A DNA stretch of 64,000 nt from Lachnospiraceae bacterium G11 (GTDB lineage Bacteria > Bacillota > Clostridia > Lachnospirales > Lachnospiraceae). Below are positions 16,415 to 25,669 of this stretch, piece after piece. Made by a program: the position numbers and the translations under genes. Position 1 is the first letter of the stretch, and each line of letters starts with the position of its first letter. The notes under the pieces are model-generated. The model was not told where the DNA came from. It saw only the letters and a list, made by a program, of their open reading frames with translations, and did no database searches. The stretch spans positions 17,546 through 81,545 of the forward strand of contig FMWZ01000018.1 in NCBI GenBank assembly GCA_900103495.1. The letters are read 5' to 3'.

Positions 16415-17635
16415 ATGAAAGCATACGAAAGACTTATTAAATACGCAAAGGTTCATACCACATCCGATGAAGCAAGTGGAACTCATCCCAGTTTCAAGGG
16501 GGAATTTGATCTTGCGAATATACTTGTTGAAGAAATGAAAGATCTGGGATTGGAGAACGTGTTTGTAGATGATTTATGCTATGTCTACGGAACACTTCCC
16601 GCAACCAAAGGCTATGAAGGAGCCAAATCTCTTGGACTCATAGCCCATATGGATACATCTCCGGATGCCTCGGGCAAAGACGTTAAGCCCATACTTCATG
16701 AAAATTATGACGGAGGGGATATAATTCTTCCCGGTTCAGGTGCAGCCATGACCCCCGAGAAGTTCCCTTTCCTTAAAACATTTATCGGGGAAACCGTAAT
16801 AACAACAGATGGAACCACCCTTTTGGGAGCCGATGATAAGGCCGGAATCTCAGAGATATTAACCTGTGTTGAAAGACTGATTAATGAGAAGAGACCTCAC
16901 GGAACCATAAAGATCTGCTTTACTCCCGACGAGGAGATTGGAGAAGGCGCTGATAATTTCGACATTGAAGGATTCGGAGCGGCTTACGCTTTTACTATCG
17001 ACGGAGGAGACTCCAACTGTCTCGAATACGAGAACTTTAATGCGGCTTCGGCAGAAATATCAATTAAGGGATTCAGCGTTCACCCCGGGGATGCGAAGGA
17101 TGTAATGATTAATGCATCCCACCTGGCTATGGAATTCCATTCCATGCTTCCTGAGGACGAGACCCCTGCGCACACTGAGAAGAGACAGGGATTTTACCAT
17201 CTGACTCAGATGAAGGGCAGAGTAGGTGAAGCAACTCTTTCCTATATTATCAGGGACCACGATAAGAGTATTTTTGAAAAAAGAAAAGCCACAATGGCGT
17301 CACTTGCCGAAAAGATGAACGAGAAGTACGGTGAGGGAACAGTTACCGCAAAGATTACGGATTCTTACTACAACATGCTTGAGAAGATAACACCTCACAT
17401 GCACCTTATCGAAAATGCAAGAATTGCAATTAAAAATGCCGGAATGGAGCCTGAGGAGATTCCCGTAAGGGGAGGCACCGACGGAGCAAGACTTTCTTAT
17501 GACGGACTTCCCTGCCCCAATCTCGGAACAGGCGGATTCAACTTCCACGGCAATTTCGAATGCACCACAGTAGAGCGCATGGACAGGGCTGTAGAGGTAA
17601 TTTTGAACCTGGTGGATATATACAAAGACAAATAA
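16415..17635 (+). CDS. pepT: Peptidase T (tripeptide aminopeptidase)
   Basis: A 406-residue M20 metallopeptidase, full length for PepT. Metal ligands are seen in GLIAHMDTSPD (His), LLGADDKAG (bridging Asp) and CFTPDEEIGEGAD (catalytic Glu plus metal Glu); the last His is in FNFHGNFECT. It releases the N-terminal residue from tripeptides in the cytosol. GGAGTT precedes ATG 16415. TTGATA/TATAAA-like boxes lie at 16353-16379 with poor spacing, so the promoter is uncertain. Confidence 0.95.
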   Translation: MKAYERLIKYAKVHTTSDEASGTHPSFKGEFDLANILVEEMKDLGLENVFVDDLCYVYGTLPATKGYEGAKSLGLIAHMDTSPDASGKDVKPILHENYDGGDIILPGSGAAMTPEKFPFLKTFIGETVITTDGTTLLGADDKAGISEILTCVERLINEKRPHGTIKICFTPDEEIGEGADNFDIEGFGAAYAFTIDGGDSNCLEYENFNAASAEISIKGFSVHPGDAKDVMINASHLAMEFHSMLPEDETPAHTEKRQGFYHLTQMKGRVGEATLSYIIRDHDKSIFEKRKATMASLAEKMNEKYGEGTVTAKITDSYYNMLEKITPHMHLIENARIAIKNAGMEPEEIPVRGGTDGARLSYDGLPCPNLGTGGFNFHGNFECTTVERMDRAVEVILNLVDIYKDK

Positions 17636-17760
17636 AGTTTATAAAAAGTTTATAGAATTATTCGATTTATTTAATGGTATTTTGCAATCCGATTCGATAG
17701 AATAATAACCGTAGACGACACAGTCGCCTAAATCCCCCTTTCCTCTAATATGTGAGCGCG

Positions 17761-17788
17761 GCCTACGGTAGTTCGTTCTACCGTAGGC
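17761..17788 (+). other. Strong 11-bp hairpin just upstream of the sensor kinase gene
   Basis: GCCTACGGTAG (17761-17771), loop TTCGTT, CTACCGTAGGC (17778-17788): a perfect stem. It is not followed by a T-run, and it ends only 23 bases before ATG 17812. A weaker hairpin (GACGAC/GTCGCC) lies about 45 bases upstream of it. It may be a leader-RNA structure for the two-component operon or the 3' end of pepT mRNA. Confidence 0.6.
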
Positions 17789-17811
17789 TCGTTGGTTTGT
17801 GAGGATAAAAT

Positions 17812-18969
17812 ATGAAATTAAAAACTCGTTCCAAACTTACATTTGTATTGATAGTCGTAATACCTCTTCTTTTGAGTGTGGTAACGGTCATGGCAGTGAA
17901 GCCCATCGTTATCAAAGAGGTTGCGCTTCAAATGGTTGAGAAAACTGAAGACGGATTGTTTACCATTTCCCTTCAGGATGAGGAAGCCTTCAGGAGAATT
18001 GTTACGGACACCTGCGTGGCCATCTTCATTATTCTGGTTTTCACAGCTCTGATGCTTACCATATGGATTAACAAGAGCATCATTGATCCCATCAATCAGT
18101 TAAACGTAGCCATGACGAAGATAAAAGACGGAAACTTTGACTACAGACTGGAAACTGACAGTAAGGGTGAGATTGGAGAGCTTTACAGAAATTATGAGGA
18201 CATGCGCCTTCGTCTTAAGGAATCCACAGAGGAGAAGATGGCACATGAGGCCAGGAACAGAGAGCTCATAAGCAACATTTCTCATGATCTGAAGACACCC
18301 ATTACCGCAGTCAAGGGATATGTGGAAGGCATCATGGACGGAGTCGCAGATACGCCTGAGAAGATGGACAGGTATATTAAGACCATCTACAACAAGGCCA
18401 ATGATATGGACAGACTCATAAATGAGCTCACCATTTATTCAAAGATTGACAGCAATCGCATCCCCTATGATTTTCACAGAATCAATGTTTCCGATTACTT
18501 TGGGGACTGCGTTGAAGAAGTGGGAATGGATCTTGAGTCCAAGAACATAAGGCTCAACTATTCCAACATAGTAAGCCCCGATACAAAAGTAATTGCGGAT
18601 CCCGAGCAGATGAAACGTGTTATCAACAATATCATCAGTAACTCGGTGAAGTACATGGACAAGCCTGACGGAGAGATTGATATTCGAATTCTTGACGAGG
18701 TTGATTCAATACGAGTCGAAATCGAGGATAACGGAAAGGGAATAGCACAGAAAGACCTGCCTAACATTTTTGACAGGTTCTACAGAACCGATGCTTCCAG
18801 AAACTCTGCACAGGGCGGAAGCGGAATTGGACTTTCCATAGTTAAAAAGATTATTGAGGACCATGGCGGATACATTTGGGCCACCGGCAAAGAAGGAGAA
18901 GGAACCTGTATCCATTTTGTTCTTCGTAAATATAAGGAATCGAAAGGAGAAGACGACATAGATGAGTAA
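17812..18969 (+). CDS. Sensor histidine kinase
   Basis: A 385-residue membrane kinase. TM1 is about residues 9-29, there is an unusually short outer loop of about 38 residues, and TM2 is about 67-85; a HAMP linker (INKSIIDPINQLN) follows. The HisKA dimerisation helix contains His158 in SNISHDLKTPITAVKGY, and the HATPase part has the N box (IINNIISNSVKYMD), G1 (IEDNGKGI) and G2 (GGSGIGLSIVKKI). The small loop suggests sensing within or at the membrane. It overlaps the response regulator gene by 8 bases. Confidence 0.93.
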   Translation: MKLKTRSKLTFVLIVVIPLLLSVVTVMAVKPIVIKEVALQMVEKTEDGLFTISLQDEEAFRRIVTDTCVAIFIILVFTALMLTIWINKSIIDPINQLNVAMTKIKDGNFDYRLETDSKGEIGELYRNYEDMRLRLKESTEEKMAHEARNRELISNISHDLKTPITAVKGYVEGIMDGVADTPEKMDRYIKTIYNKANDMDRLINELTIYSKIDSNRIPYDFHRINVSDYFGDCVEEVGMDLESKNIRLNYSNIVSPDTKVIADPEQMKRVINNIISNSVKYMDKPDGEIDIRILDEVDSIRVEIEDNGKGIAQKDLPNIFDRFYRTDASRNSAQGGSGIGLSIVKKIIEDHGGYIWATGKEGEGTCIHFVLRKYKESKGEDDIDE

Positions 18970-19654
18970 GATTCTTATTATTGAGGATGAAGAAGCCATT
19001 GCCGATTTGGAGAAAGACTATCTCGAAATGAGCGACTTCTCCGTGGACATAAAGAATACCGGAAACGCCGGTCTGGATGCTGCTTTGTCAACAAACTACG
19101 ACCTTATTATTCTTGATCTTATGCTTCCGGGAGTGGACGGATTTGAGGTCTGCAAGAAGATAAGAGAGAAGAAGAATGTTCCTATTCTCATGGTTTCTGC
19201 CAAGAAAGATGATATAGACAAGATAAGAGGCCTGGGTCTCGGGGCAGACGATTACATGACCAAACCCTTCAGCCCCAGCGAACTGGTGGCAAGAGTTAAA
19301 GCCCATCTTGCAAGATACAGCAGACTGGTTGGCTCAGCAGAAGCCAAGCAGAATGAAATCATCGAAATCAGGGGCCTTAAGATTGATAAGGGAGCCAGAA
19401 GAGTATTTGTGGATGGAGAGGAGAAAACCTTCACCGGCAAGGAGTTCGAACTTCTTACTTACCTCGCTGAGAACCCTAACAGAGTATTTTCCAAGGAAGA
19501 TATTTTCAGAGCAATCTGGGGAATGGAATCCTACGGCGACATAGCAACCGTCACCGTTCACATCAAAAAAATACGTGAAAAGATTGAATATGATACCGCA
19601 AATCCCCAATATATCGAAACAATCTGGGGCGTCGGATATCGCTTCAAAATTTAA
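18962..19654 (+). CDS. OmpR/PhoB-family response regulator
   Basis: A 230-residue DNA-binding regulator. The receiver domain has acidic EDEE at 8-11, phospho-acceptor Asp52 in IILDLMLPGVDG and the conserved Lys in MVSAKKDD. The C-terminal winged helix ends with HIKKIREKIEYD and ETIWGVGYRFKI, as in OmpR-type activators. It is the partner of the kinase encoded immediately upstream. No target operator could be recognised. Confidence 0.95.
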   Translation: MSKILIIEDEEAIADLEKDYLEMSDFSVDIKNTGNAGLDAALSTNYDLIILDLMLPGVDGFEVCKKIREKKNVPILMVSAKKDDIDKIRGLGLGADDYMTKPFSPSELVARVKAHLARYSRLVGSAEAKQNEIIEIRGLKIDKGARRVFVDGEEKTFTGKEFELLTYLAENPNRVFSKEDIFRAIWGMESYGDIATVTVHIKKIREKIEYDTANPQYIETIWGVGYRFKI

Positions 19655-19671
19655 TAAAAGCAATGCAAGAC

Positions 19672-19713
19672 ATCCTCATGCTGTGATAAAATCATGGCAT
19701 GAGGATTTTTTTT
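19672..19713 (+). terminator. Terminator of the two-component operon, overlapping the next start codon
   Basis: ATCCTCATGC (19672-19681) pairs with GCATGAGGAT (19697-19706), with a 15-base loop, followed by T8 (19706-19713). The downstream ATG at 19699 lies inside the 3' arm. See the separate finding. Confidence 0.85.
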
Positions 19714-20385
19714 GAGGACAAACATATACTGGTGGTTTTGAAAGAAGCCGGAATAGCCGTTGAGGATGCCAATATCGGAAGAATCGACCTGGTGAGTGAG
19801 CTTAAGAAGCACCTGGGCGGTAGCTACCTTGGAGTCGTTCACAGACTGGATATGCCGGTGGAGGGATTGCTTTGTTTTGCCAAAACGAAGGAAGCTGCAG
19901 CGTCACTTAGCAAAGGACTTTCAGACGGTGGACTTAACAAGAGCTACCACGCGCTGGTATGTGGAAAAGCCCCGGAGGAATCCGGCAGACTTGTGGATTA
20001 CCTCTCCGTCAGGAAACTTGGCCCCAAGGGAGGTAAAAGCGCCGTAATCTCCAATGAAGAAAATCCCGATGCAAAGAAAGCAATTTTGAATTACAAGGTC
20101 ATTGGGTGTACTTCGGTTGAAGAATACCAAGTAACACTTTTGGATATTTCAATTGAAACAGGAAGGTTTCACCAGATAAGAGCCCAGCTGTCTCACATGG
20201 GAAATCCCATAGTAGCGGACAGAAAATACGGAAATGAACTGTCTGAGAAAATAGCCCGAGTGGCAGGCATCAGAAACGTGGCACTTTTTGCTGACAGAAT
20301 TTCTTTCATCCATCCTTCTACAGGTGAGAAGATGGATTTTGAATATATACCGGAGAACAAATTCGTTAAGGAGCTTATTAAATGA
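19699..20385 (+). CDS. RluA-family RNA pseudouridine synthase
   Basis: A 228-residue enzyme. The catalytic Asp is in VVHRLDMPVEGLLCF, and the substrate/RNA motif GRFHQIRAQLSHMGNPIVAD is intact. There is no N-terminal S4 domain, so it is a short RluA/TruC-like form. The target (rRNA or tRNA) cannot be told. The start MRIFFEDKHILVV matches the family N-terminus, but there is no ribosome site: ATG 19699 lies within the terminator hairpin of the upstream operon. It overlaps the next gene by 4 bases. Confidence 0.9.
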   Translation: MRIFFEDKHILVVLKEAGIAVEDANIGRIDLVSELKKHLGGSYLGVVHRLDMPVEGLLCFAKTKEAAASLSKGLSDGGLNKSYHALVCGKAPEESGRLVDYLSVRKLGPKGGKSAVISNEENPDAKKAILNYKVIGCTSVEEYQVTLLDISIETGRFHQIRAQLSHMGNPIVADRKYGNELSEKIARVAGIRNVALFADRISFIHPSTGEKMDFEYIPENKFVKELIK

Positions 20386-21941
20386 AAAAGTCCGGCTTTT
20401 CGGAGCTGATGCGTCAGTCGGAGGAGACGCTTTGCTTTATTTTTACATTGATGCTTGCAGCAATATATCCCTTCTTCTTAAGCCACGGATACATGAAGGC
20501 AGGAACGGATAAGGGTGTGTTGTATATATACATTTCGGGAGCTTTCTGCCTCTTTGGAATAGCACTTTTCATTCTCTATTTTCTTGGGAAAATAAAGGAG
20601 AGAGGGCTGGCGGCAGGCTTTGCAAAACCTTCGGTTTCCGATATCTTTATGTTTCTGTATCTGATTGTCATTAATGTTTCTTTCTTTTTCTCCTTTAACA
20701 AGAAAGTTGCAATTATCGGAGAGGGAGGATGGTATCAGGGATACGTGACCTCTGTTTTTTTGGTTCTTTCATATTTTCTGATTTCCAGATTCATGAGAAG
20801 AGCCGGAGCCATTACAGCGATTTTTTGCATAGTTTCGGGAATTGAATTTCTGCTTGGAAGCCTTAACAGAATGGGCATATACCCTATTCCCTATGAGGGA
20901 GCGGAATCAGGTTTTATCTCCACTCTCGGAAACATTAACTGGTTCTGCGGTTTCTGGTCAGTTTTCTTTGCATTGGCAGCGGGACTGTTTTTCAGAGCAG
21001 AGGGAACAATCCAAAAAATTCTTCTTGGAATTCTTTTGGCAATAGGTTCGATTGCCGGGGCCCTTCAGGGAAGCGACAGTGCTTTGGTGGTATTCACAGC
21101 AATAATCCTTGTGGCATTTTATAAGTCGGTGGACGAAAATATGGAGTCGAGAATGAGAAGCATGATTCTTGCCTGTGTAATTCTGGGCCCCATGGCTTTG
21201 ACATATCTGTTTTTCAAAGTATTTTCCATAAGCCTTGATTACGAGTCATTTACGATTTCATTGCTTTTGTACTCGCCTGTTCCGGCAGTTTTGTTTGTTG
21301 TGGCAGCAGCTGTTGCCATCCTGGTTTATGCTTTGGGAGAAGAGGGATCGACGGTTTTATTTAAGATTCTTAAGACAGTTTCCATTGTCGTTATTGGAGC
21401 GGTTTTCTGTTTTTACCTATTAATACTTCTGGTTCGAACAGGAAATCCGGAGGCATTTTCTTTTGTCCCCTATGACAGCCCATTTCTTCTGGACTACGAA
21501 TGGGGAAACAGCAGAGGATATACCTGGGTGGCCGGCATAAAGGCTTACTTTGACGGTGGGCTCATACAGAAACTTGTGGGCTGGGGACCTGACTCTCTTG
21601 CCTATGCGGTTTACAGGAGCGGAAGCAGTGTGGCAGATTTTGTCATAAACAAGTTTGGTGATGCAAGGCTTACAAATGCCCACAACGAATGGATTACGGT
21701 TCTGGTAAACTATGGATTCCTTGGACTTGTGACTTTTATGGGGGCACAGATTTCCAAGGCAAAGGAGCTTTTGAAGGGCGACAATGGGCTTTCTTTTGCC
21801 TGTGGAATGGCATTGGTTTCCTATATGGCCCACAACTTTTTCAGCTTTGCACAACCTGTAAACATTCCATACATATTTATCCTTATGGGTTTGGGAACAT
21901 GGGCATTACAAAGCAAAAATGCCGAAACAGTTGATTTTTAG
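20382..21941 (+). CDS. O-antigen ligase/polymerase-like membrane protein
   Basis: A 519-residue protein with about 11-12 hydrophobic helices. The large loop near the C-terminus carries GPDSLAYAVY and then TNAHNEWITVLVNYGFLGLV. This H-N-E-x-x-x-x-x-x-x-x-x-G pattern is typical of the WaaL/Wzy (O-antigen ligase) superfamily, which transfers or polymerises lipid-linked glycans outside the membrane. In a Gram-positive cell it may act on a wall polysaccharide or glycoprotein glycan. ATGA overlap couples it to the pseudouridine synthase gene. Confidence 0.75.
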   Translation: MKKSGFSELMRQSEETLCFIFTLMLAAIYPFFLSHGYMKAGTDKGVLYIYISGAFCLFGIALFILYFLGKIKERGLAAGFAKPSVSDIFMFLYLIVINVSFFFSFNKKVAIIGEGGWYQGYVTSVFLVLSYFLISRFMRRAGAITAIFCIVSGIEFLLGSLNRMGIYPIPYEGAESGFISTLGNINWFCGFWSVFFALAAGLFFRAEGTIQKILLGILLAIGSIAGALQGSDSALVVFTAIILVAFYKSVDENMESRMRSMILACVILGPMALTYLFFKVFSISLDYESFTISLLLYSPVPAVLFVVAAAVAILVYALGEEGSTVLFKILKTVSIVVIGAVFCFYLLILLVRTGNPEAFSFVPYDSPFLLDYEWGNSRGYTWVAGIKAYFDGGLIQKLVGWGPDSLAYAVYRSGSSVADFVINKFGDARLTNAHNEWITVLVNYGFLGLVTFMGAQISKAKELLKGDNGLSFACGMALVSYMAHNFFSFAQPVNIPYIFILMGLGTWALQSKNAETVDF

Positions 21942-21959
21942 GCAAATAATGACTATAAT
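21931..21959 (+). promoter_or_regulatory. Promoter of the OFA transporter gene
   Basis: TTGATT 21931-21936, 17 bases, TATAAT 21954-21959. The -35 overlaps the end of the upstream coding region. The expected transcript start is about 45 bases before ATG 22013. Confidence 0.65.
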
Positions 21960-22012
21960 TGTTTAGAATTGGATTTAGACACTATTACATCAGATTAAAG
22001 AGAGGTTACCAA

Positions 22013-23326
22013 ATGGGTAAGTACAGTAACAGATGGACCAGGGCTGCAATCCCTGCACTCCTTTTACACTTCAGTATCGGAACAGTTTATTGCTGGTCAA
22101 TTTTCTCACAGGAGATCGCTGATTATATCGGATTCTCCAAATCAGCAGTAGAATGGGCATTCTCATTCGCAATTTTCTTCCTCGGCATGTCAGCAGCATT
22201 CCTTGGAAACGTAGTTGAGAGAGACATTCACAAGTCTTCTCTTATTGCAACAATCGCATTCACACTCGGTATGGTGGGAACCGGATTCTTCATCTGGTAC
22301 GGCGGCAAGGTATTTGCCGAAACCGGAACAGGAAGCGTTCCCGCACTTATCGGTATTTATTTAAGCTATGGTTTTGTAATGGGCGTAGGTCTCGGAACCG
22401 GTTATCTTTCACCTGTTAAGACTCTTATGCTTTGGTTCGAGGACAAGAAGGGCCTTGCAACCGGTCTTGCTGTAGCAGGATTCGGTGGAGCTAAAGCTAT
22501 TGCTTCTCCTATCATGCAGAAGATTCTCGGTGAGAACCAGAATGGTGAGATCTATAAGATGTTCTGGATTCTTGCAGTAGTTTACTTCATCATGATGTTC
22601 GTAGGACACCTTCTTCTTGCTAAGCCTGCAGGCTGGCATGAGCCCGACAAGTCAGAGAAGAAGCCCGGCATCTGGGAGACCATCAAGACCAGACCCGTTT
22701 CCAACTACATTGGAATTTGGCTTATGTTCTATATTAATATTACATGTGGTCTTGCAATCATCTCTCAGGAGAAGATGATTGTAAAATGTATCGGCCTTGC
22801 AGCTAGCGTAGGAATCATTTCTACAGTATCCGCTATCTTCAATGCAGGCGGACGTCTCGGATTCTCAGCATGGGCTGACTACATGAAGGATCGTAACACA
22901 ATCTACAAGATGATCTTCATCATTTCCATTGCTTTCACAGCACTTGTAATCTTTACAGGCGCTATCAAGAACGGTGAGGGAAATGCATTCCTTATCATCC
23001 TTGTACTTGCTTTGATCTTCATGGTAAACGCAGGATACGGCGGAGGCTTCTCCAATGTACCCACACTCCTTTCCGATCACTATGGAATGGGATCAATCAG
23101 TGCCATCCACGGAATTACACTTTCCGCATGGGCATTTGCAGGACTTACAGGTAACCAGATGGCTACATACATTGTTAACCACTTCGGCACTCCCGAGGAC
23201 CATGGCGGAGTAATGGTTAACCCTACAGGTTATCAGATGGTTCTTTATGTAACAGGAGTTCTTTATATTGTTGCTCTCCTTCTTTCACTTTTCCTTGTAA
23301 AGAAGTCAGATAAGGCAGCAAAGTAA
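22013..23326 (+). CDS. MFS transporter, OFA (oxalate/formate antiporter) family
   Basis: Start at ATG 22013 (AGAGG 8 bases upstream); the frame extends further upstream only through the promoter. The product is 437 residues with 12 helices. The N-terminal PALLLHFSIGTVYCWSIFSQ and the GLGTGYLSPVKTLMLWFEDK loop are diagnostic of OFA-type carriers, which exchange small monocarboxylates or dicarboxylates. The substrate in this genome (formate, lactate, pyruvate or another) is not predictable. It is well expressed by appearance: strong promoter and a codon bias of the type seen in abundant proteins nearby. Confidence 0.88.
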   Translation: MGKYSNRWTRAAIPALLLHFSIGTVYCWSIFSQEIADYIGFSKSAVEWAFSFAIFFLGMSAAFLGNVVERDIHKSSLIATIAFTLGMVGTGFFIWYGGKVFAETGTGSVPALIGIYLSYGFVMGVGLGTGYLSPVKTLMLWFEDKKGLATGLAVAGFGGAKAIASPIMQKILGENQNGEIYKMFWILAVVYFIMMFVGHLLLAKPAGWHEPDKSEKKPGIWETIKTRPVSNYIGIWLMFYINITCGLAIISQEKMIVKCIGLAASVGIISTVSAIFNAGGRLGFSAWADYMKDRNTIYKMIFIISIAFTALVIFTGAIKNGEGNAFLIILVLALIFMVNAGYGGGFSNVPTLLSDHYGMGSISAIHGITLSAWAFAGLTGNQMATYIVNHFGTPEDHGGVMVNPTGYQMVLYVTGVLYIVALLLSLFLVKKSDKAAK

Positions 23327-23349
23327 TTTAGACAGATAGGAAATTTAAA

Positions 23350-24786
23350 ATGGCAGATAACAAGAAACAGGTAGAAGCGATTACTTCCATGGAGGAAGAT
23401 TTCGCCCAGTGGTACACGGACGTTGTTAAGAAAGCAGAGCTGATTGACTATACATCTGTTAAAGGATGTATGGTGTTTAAGCCCGCAGGTTATGCAATAT
23501 GGGAGCTTATTCAGAAGCAGCTGGATGCGAGATTCAAAGAGACAGGTGTAGAGAATGTATATCTTCCCATGTTCATTCCCGAGAGCCTTCTTGAGAAAGA
23601 GAAAGATCATGTTGAAGGATTTGCCCCTGAAGTTGCATGGGTAACACAGGGTGGACTTCAGCCTCTCGCTGAGAAAATGTGCGTACGCCCCACATCTGAG
23701 ACTTTGTTCTGTGATTTTTACAAGAATGATGTTCACTCCTACAGGGATCTTCCCAAGGTTTACAACCAGTGGTGTTCAGTAGTTCGCTGGGAGAAGGAGA
23801 CACGTCCTTTCCTTCGTTCCAGAGAGTTCTTATGGCAGGAAGGCCACACCATTCATGCTACCGCTGAGGAAGCAGAGGAGAGAACAGTTCAGATGCTTAA
23901 CCTCTATGCAGACTTCTGCGAGCAGGTTCTTGCAATCCCTGTAGTTAAAGGACAGAAAACAGATAAAGAGAAATTTGCCGGCGCTGAGGCCACCTACACC
24001 ATTGAGGCTCTCATGCATGACGGAAAGGCTCTTCAGTCAGGTACTAGCCATAACTTTGGTGACGGTTTTGCCAAGGCCTTTGATATCACTTTTGCCGACA
24101 AAGACAATACATTAAAGCATCCCTTCCAGACATCCTGGGGAATGACTACAAGACTTATCGGTGCCATCATCATGGTACACGGCGACAACGACGGACTGGT
24201 TCTTCCTCCTCTTGTTGCACCTACTCAGATTTGTATTATTCCCATTCAGCAGAAGAAGGAAGGAGTTCTCGATAAGGCATATGAATTAAGAGATATGCTT
24301 AAGAAGAACTTCAGAGTGAAGGTAGATGATACCGACAAGACTCCCGGATTCAAATTTGCCGAGGCAGAGATGAGAGGATATCCCATCCGAATCGAGATTG
24401 GACCTAAGGATATCGAAGCGGGCAAGTGCGTAATCTGCCGTCGTGATACAAGGGAGAAAATCGAGGTTGACCTTGATGCCCTTGAGACAGAAGTTCCTGC
24501 AATCCTTGACAGAATTCAAAAGGAAATGCTTGAGAGAGCAAGAACTCACCGCGATGCTCACACTTACACAGCATCAACCAAGGAAGAGTTTAAGAATGCA
24601 TTCAACACCAAGGCAGGTTTCGTAAAGGCTATGTGGTGTGGCTGCAGAGAATGTGAAGATGCAATCAAAGAAGAGTTAAGTGTAACCAGCCGATGCATTC
24701 CCTTCGAGCAGGAGACAATTGCCGACACCTGTGTATGGTGTGGTAAGCCTGCAAAGAAGATGCTTTACTGGGGACGCGCATATTAA
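23350..24786 (+). CDS. proS: Prolyl-tRNA synthetase (short, archaeal/eukaryal-like type)
   Basis: A 478-residue class II synthetase. Motif 2 is around [21 protein letters not shown], the Pro-binding region contains RPTSETLF, and motif 3 is [14 protein letters not shown]. There is no inserted editing domain. The C-terminal zinc-binding tail has Cys residues in WCGCREC and CVWCGKPA and ends in the typical WGRAY. This is the ProS type 3 form found in many clostridia. rsmA follows 3 bases after its stop. Confidence 0.96.
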   Translation: MADNKKQVEAITSMEEDFAQWYTDVVKKAELIDYTSVKGCMVFKPAGYAIWELIQKQLDARFKETGVENVYLPMFIPESLLEKEKDHVEGFAPEVAWVTQGGLQPLAEKMCVRPTSETLFCDFYKNDVHSYRDLPKVYNQWCSVVRWEKETRPFLRSREFLWQEGHTIHATAEEAEERTVQMLNLYADFCEQVLAIPVVKGQKTDKEKFAGAEATYTIEALMHDGKALQSGTSHNFGDGFAKAFDITFADKDNTLKHPFQTSWGMTTRLIGAIIMVHGDNDGLVLPPLVAPTQICIIPIQQKKEGVLDKAYELRDMLKKNFRVKVDDTDKTPGFKFAEAEMRGYPIRIEIGPKDIEAGKCVICRRDTREKIEVDLDALETEVPAILDRIQKEMLERARTHRDAHTYTASTKEEFKNAFNTKAGFVKAMWCGCRECEDAIKEELSVTSRCIPFEQETIADTCVWCGKPAKKMLYWGRAY

Positions 24787-24788
24787 AG

Positions 24789-25646
24789 ATGGCGAATCTC
24801 GGAAATATAAAAAACACCTTACAAGTATTGGATAAATACGGCTTCAGTTTCCAGAAGAAGTTTGGTCAGAACTTTCTTATTGATGCCCATGTCCTTGAGA
24901 AGATCGTGGATGCAGCTGAAATAACAAAGGATGACTGTGTTCTGGAAATCGGCCCCGGAATCGGAACAATGACCCAGTATCTGTGCGAACGCGCAGGCTG
25001 GGTTTTTGCGGTTGAAATAGACAAAAATCTGATTCCGATTCTGGAGGATACCCTGTCCGAATACGACAACGTTAAGGTTATCAACGAAGACGTACTAAAA
25101 CTTGATATTCAGAAACTTGCAGATGAGGAAAACGGTGGCAAACCCATAAAAGTAGTTGCCAACCTGCCTTACTATATCACAACACCCATCGTCATGGGAC
25201 TTCTTGAAGGAGGAGTGCCTCTTAAGAGCATTACCATGATGATTCAGAAGGAAGTGGCAGACAGAATGCAGGTAGGTCCCGGAACCAAGGACTACGGAGC
25301 ATTATCTCTTGCTGTTCAGTACTACAGCAAGCCCTCTGTAATCTGCCAGGTTTCACCGGAGTGCTTTATTCCTAAGCCCGGTGTTGGAAGCAGTGTTATA
25401 AGACTTGAGTGCTACGATGTGCCTCCCGTTGAAGTTCGTGATGATAAGAATATGTTCAAGCTTATCAGAGCAGCTTTCAATCAGCGCAGAAAGACCCTTA
25501 CAAACGCCATTTCAAATGGGGGACTTGGCATATCAAGGGAGCAGTGCGCCGAAGCTTTAAGAAACCTGGGGCTGTCTGAGACCATAAGAGGTGAAGCTCT
25601 TACTTTGGAACAGTTTGCCGCACTGTCGGATGAGCTTTTTAAATAG
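24789..25646 (+). CDS. rsmA: 16S rRNA dimethyladenosine transferase
   Basis: A 285-residue SAM-dependent methyltransferase (KsgA). Motifs are KFGQNFLID at the N-terminus, VLEIGPGIGTMTQYL (SAM loop) and the catalytic NLPYYITTPI. It dimethylates the two adenines in the 3' hairpin loop of 16S rRNA during small-subunit maturation. It starts 3 bases after proS with no ribosome site of its own, so it is likely coupled to it. Confidence 0.95.
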   Translation: MANLGNIKNTLQVLDKYGFSFQKKFGQNFLIDAHVLEKIVDAAEITKDDCVLEIGPGIGTMTQYLCERAGWVFAVEIDKNLIPILEDTLSEYDNVKVINEDVLKLDIQKLADEENGGKPIKVVANLPYYITTPIVMGLLEGGVPLKSITMMIQKEVADRMQVGPGTKDYGALSLAVQYYSKPSVICQVSPECFIPKPGVGSSVIRLECYDVPPVEVRDDKNMFKLIRAAFNQRRKTLTNAISNGGLGISREQCAEALRNLGLSETIRGEALTLEQFAALSDELFK

Positions 25647-25669
25647 CAGAGTGTTAGGGGAATTATTGA

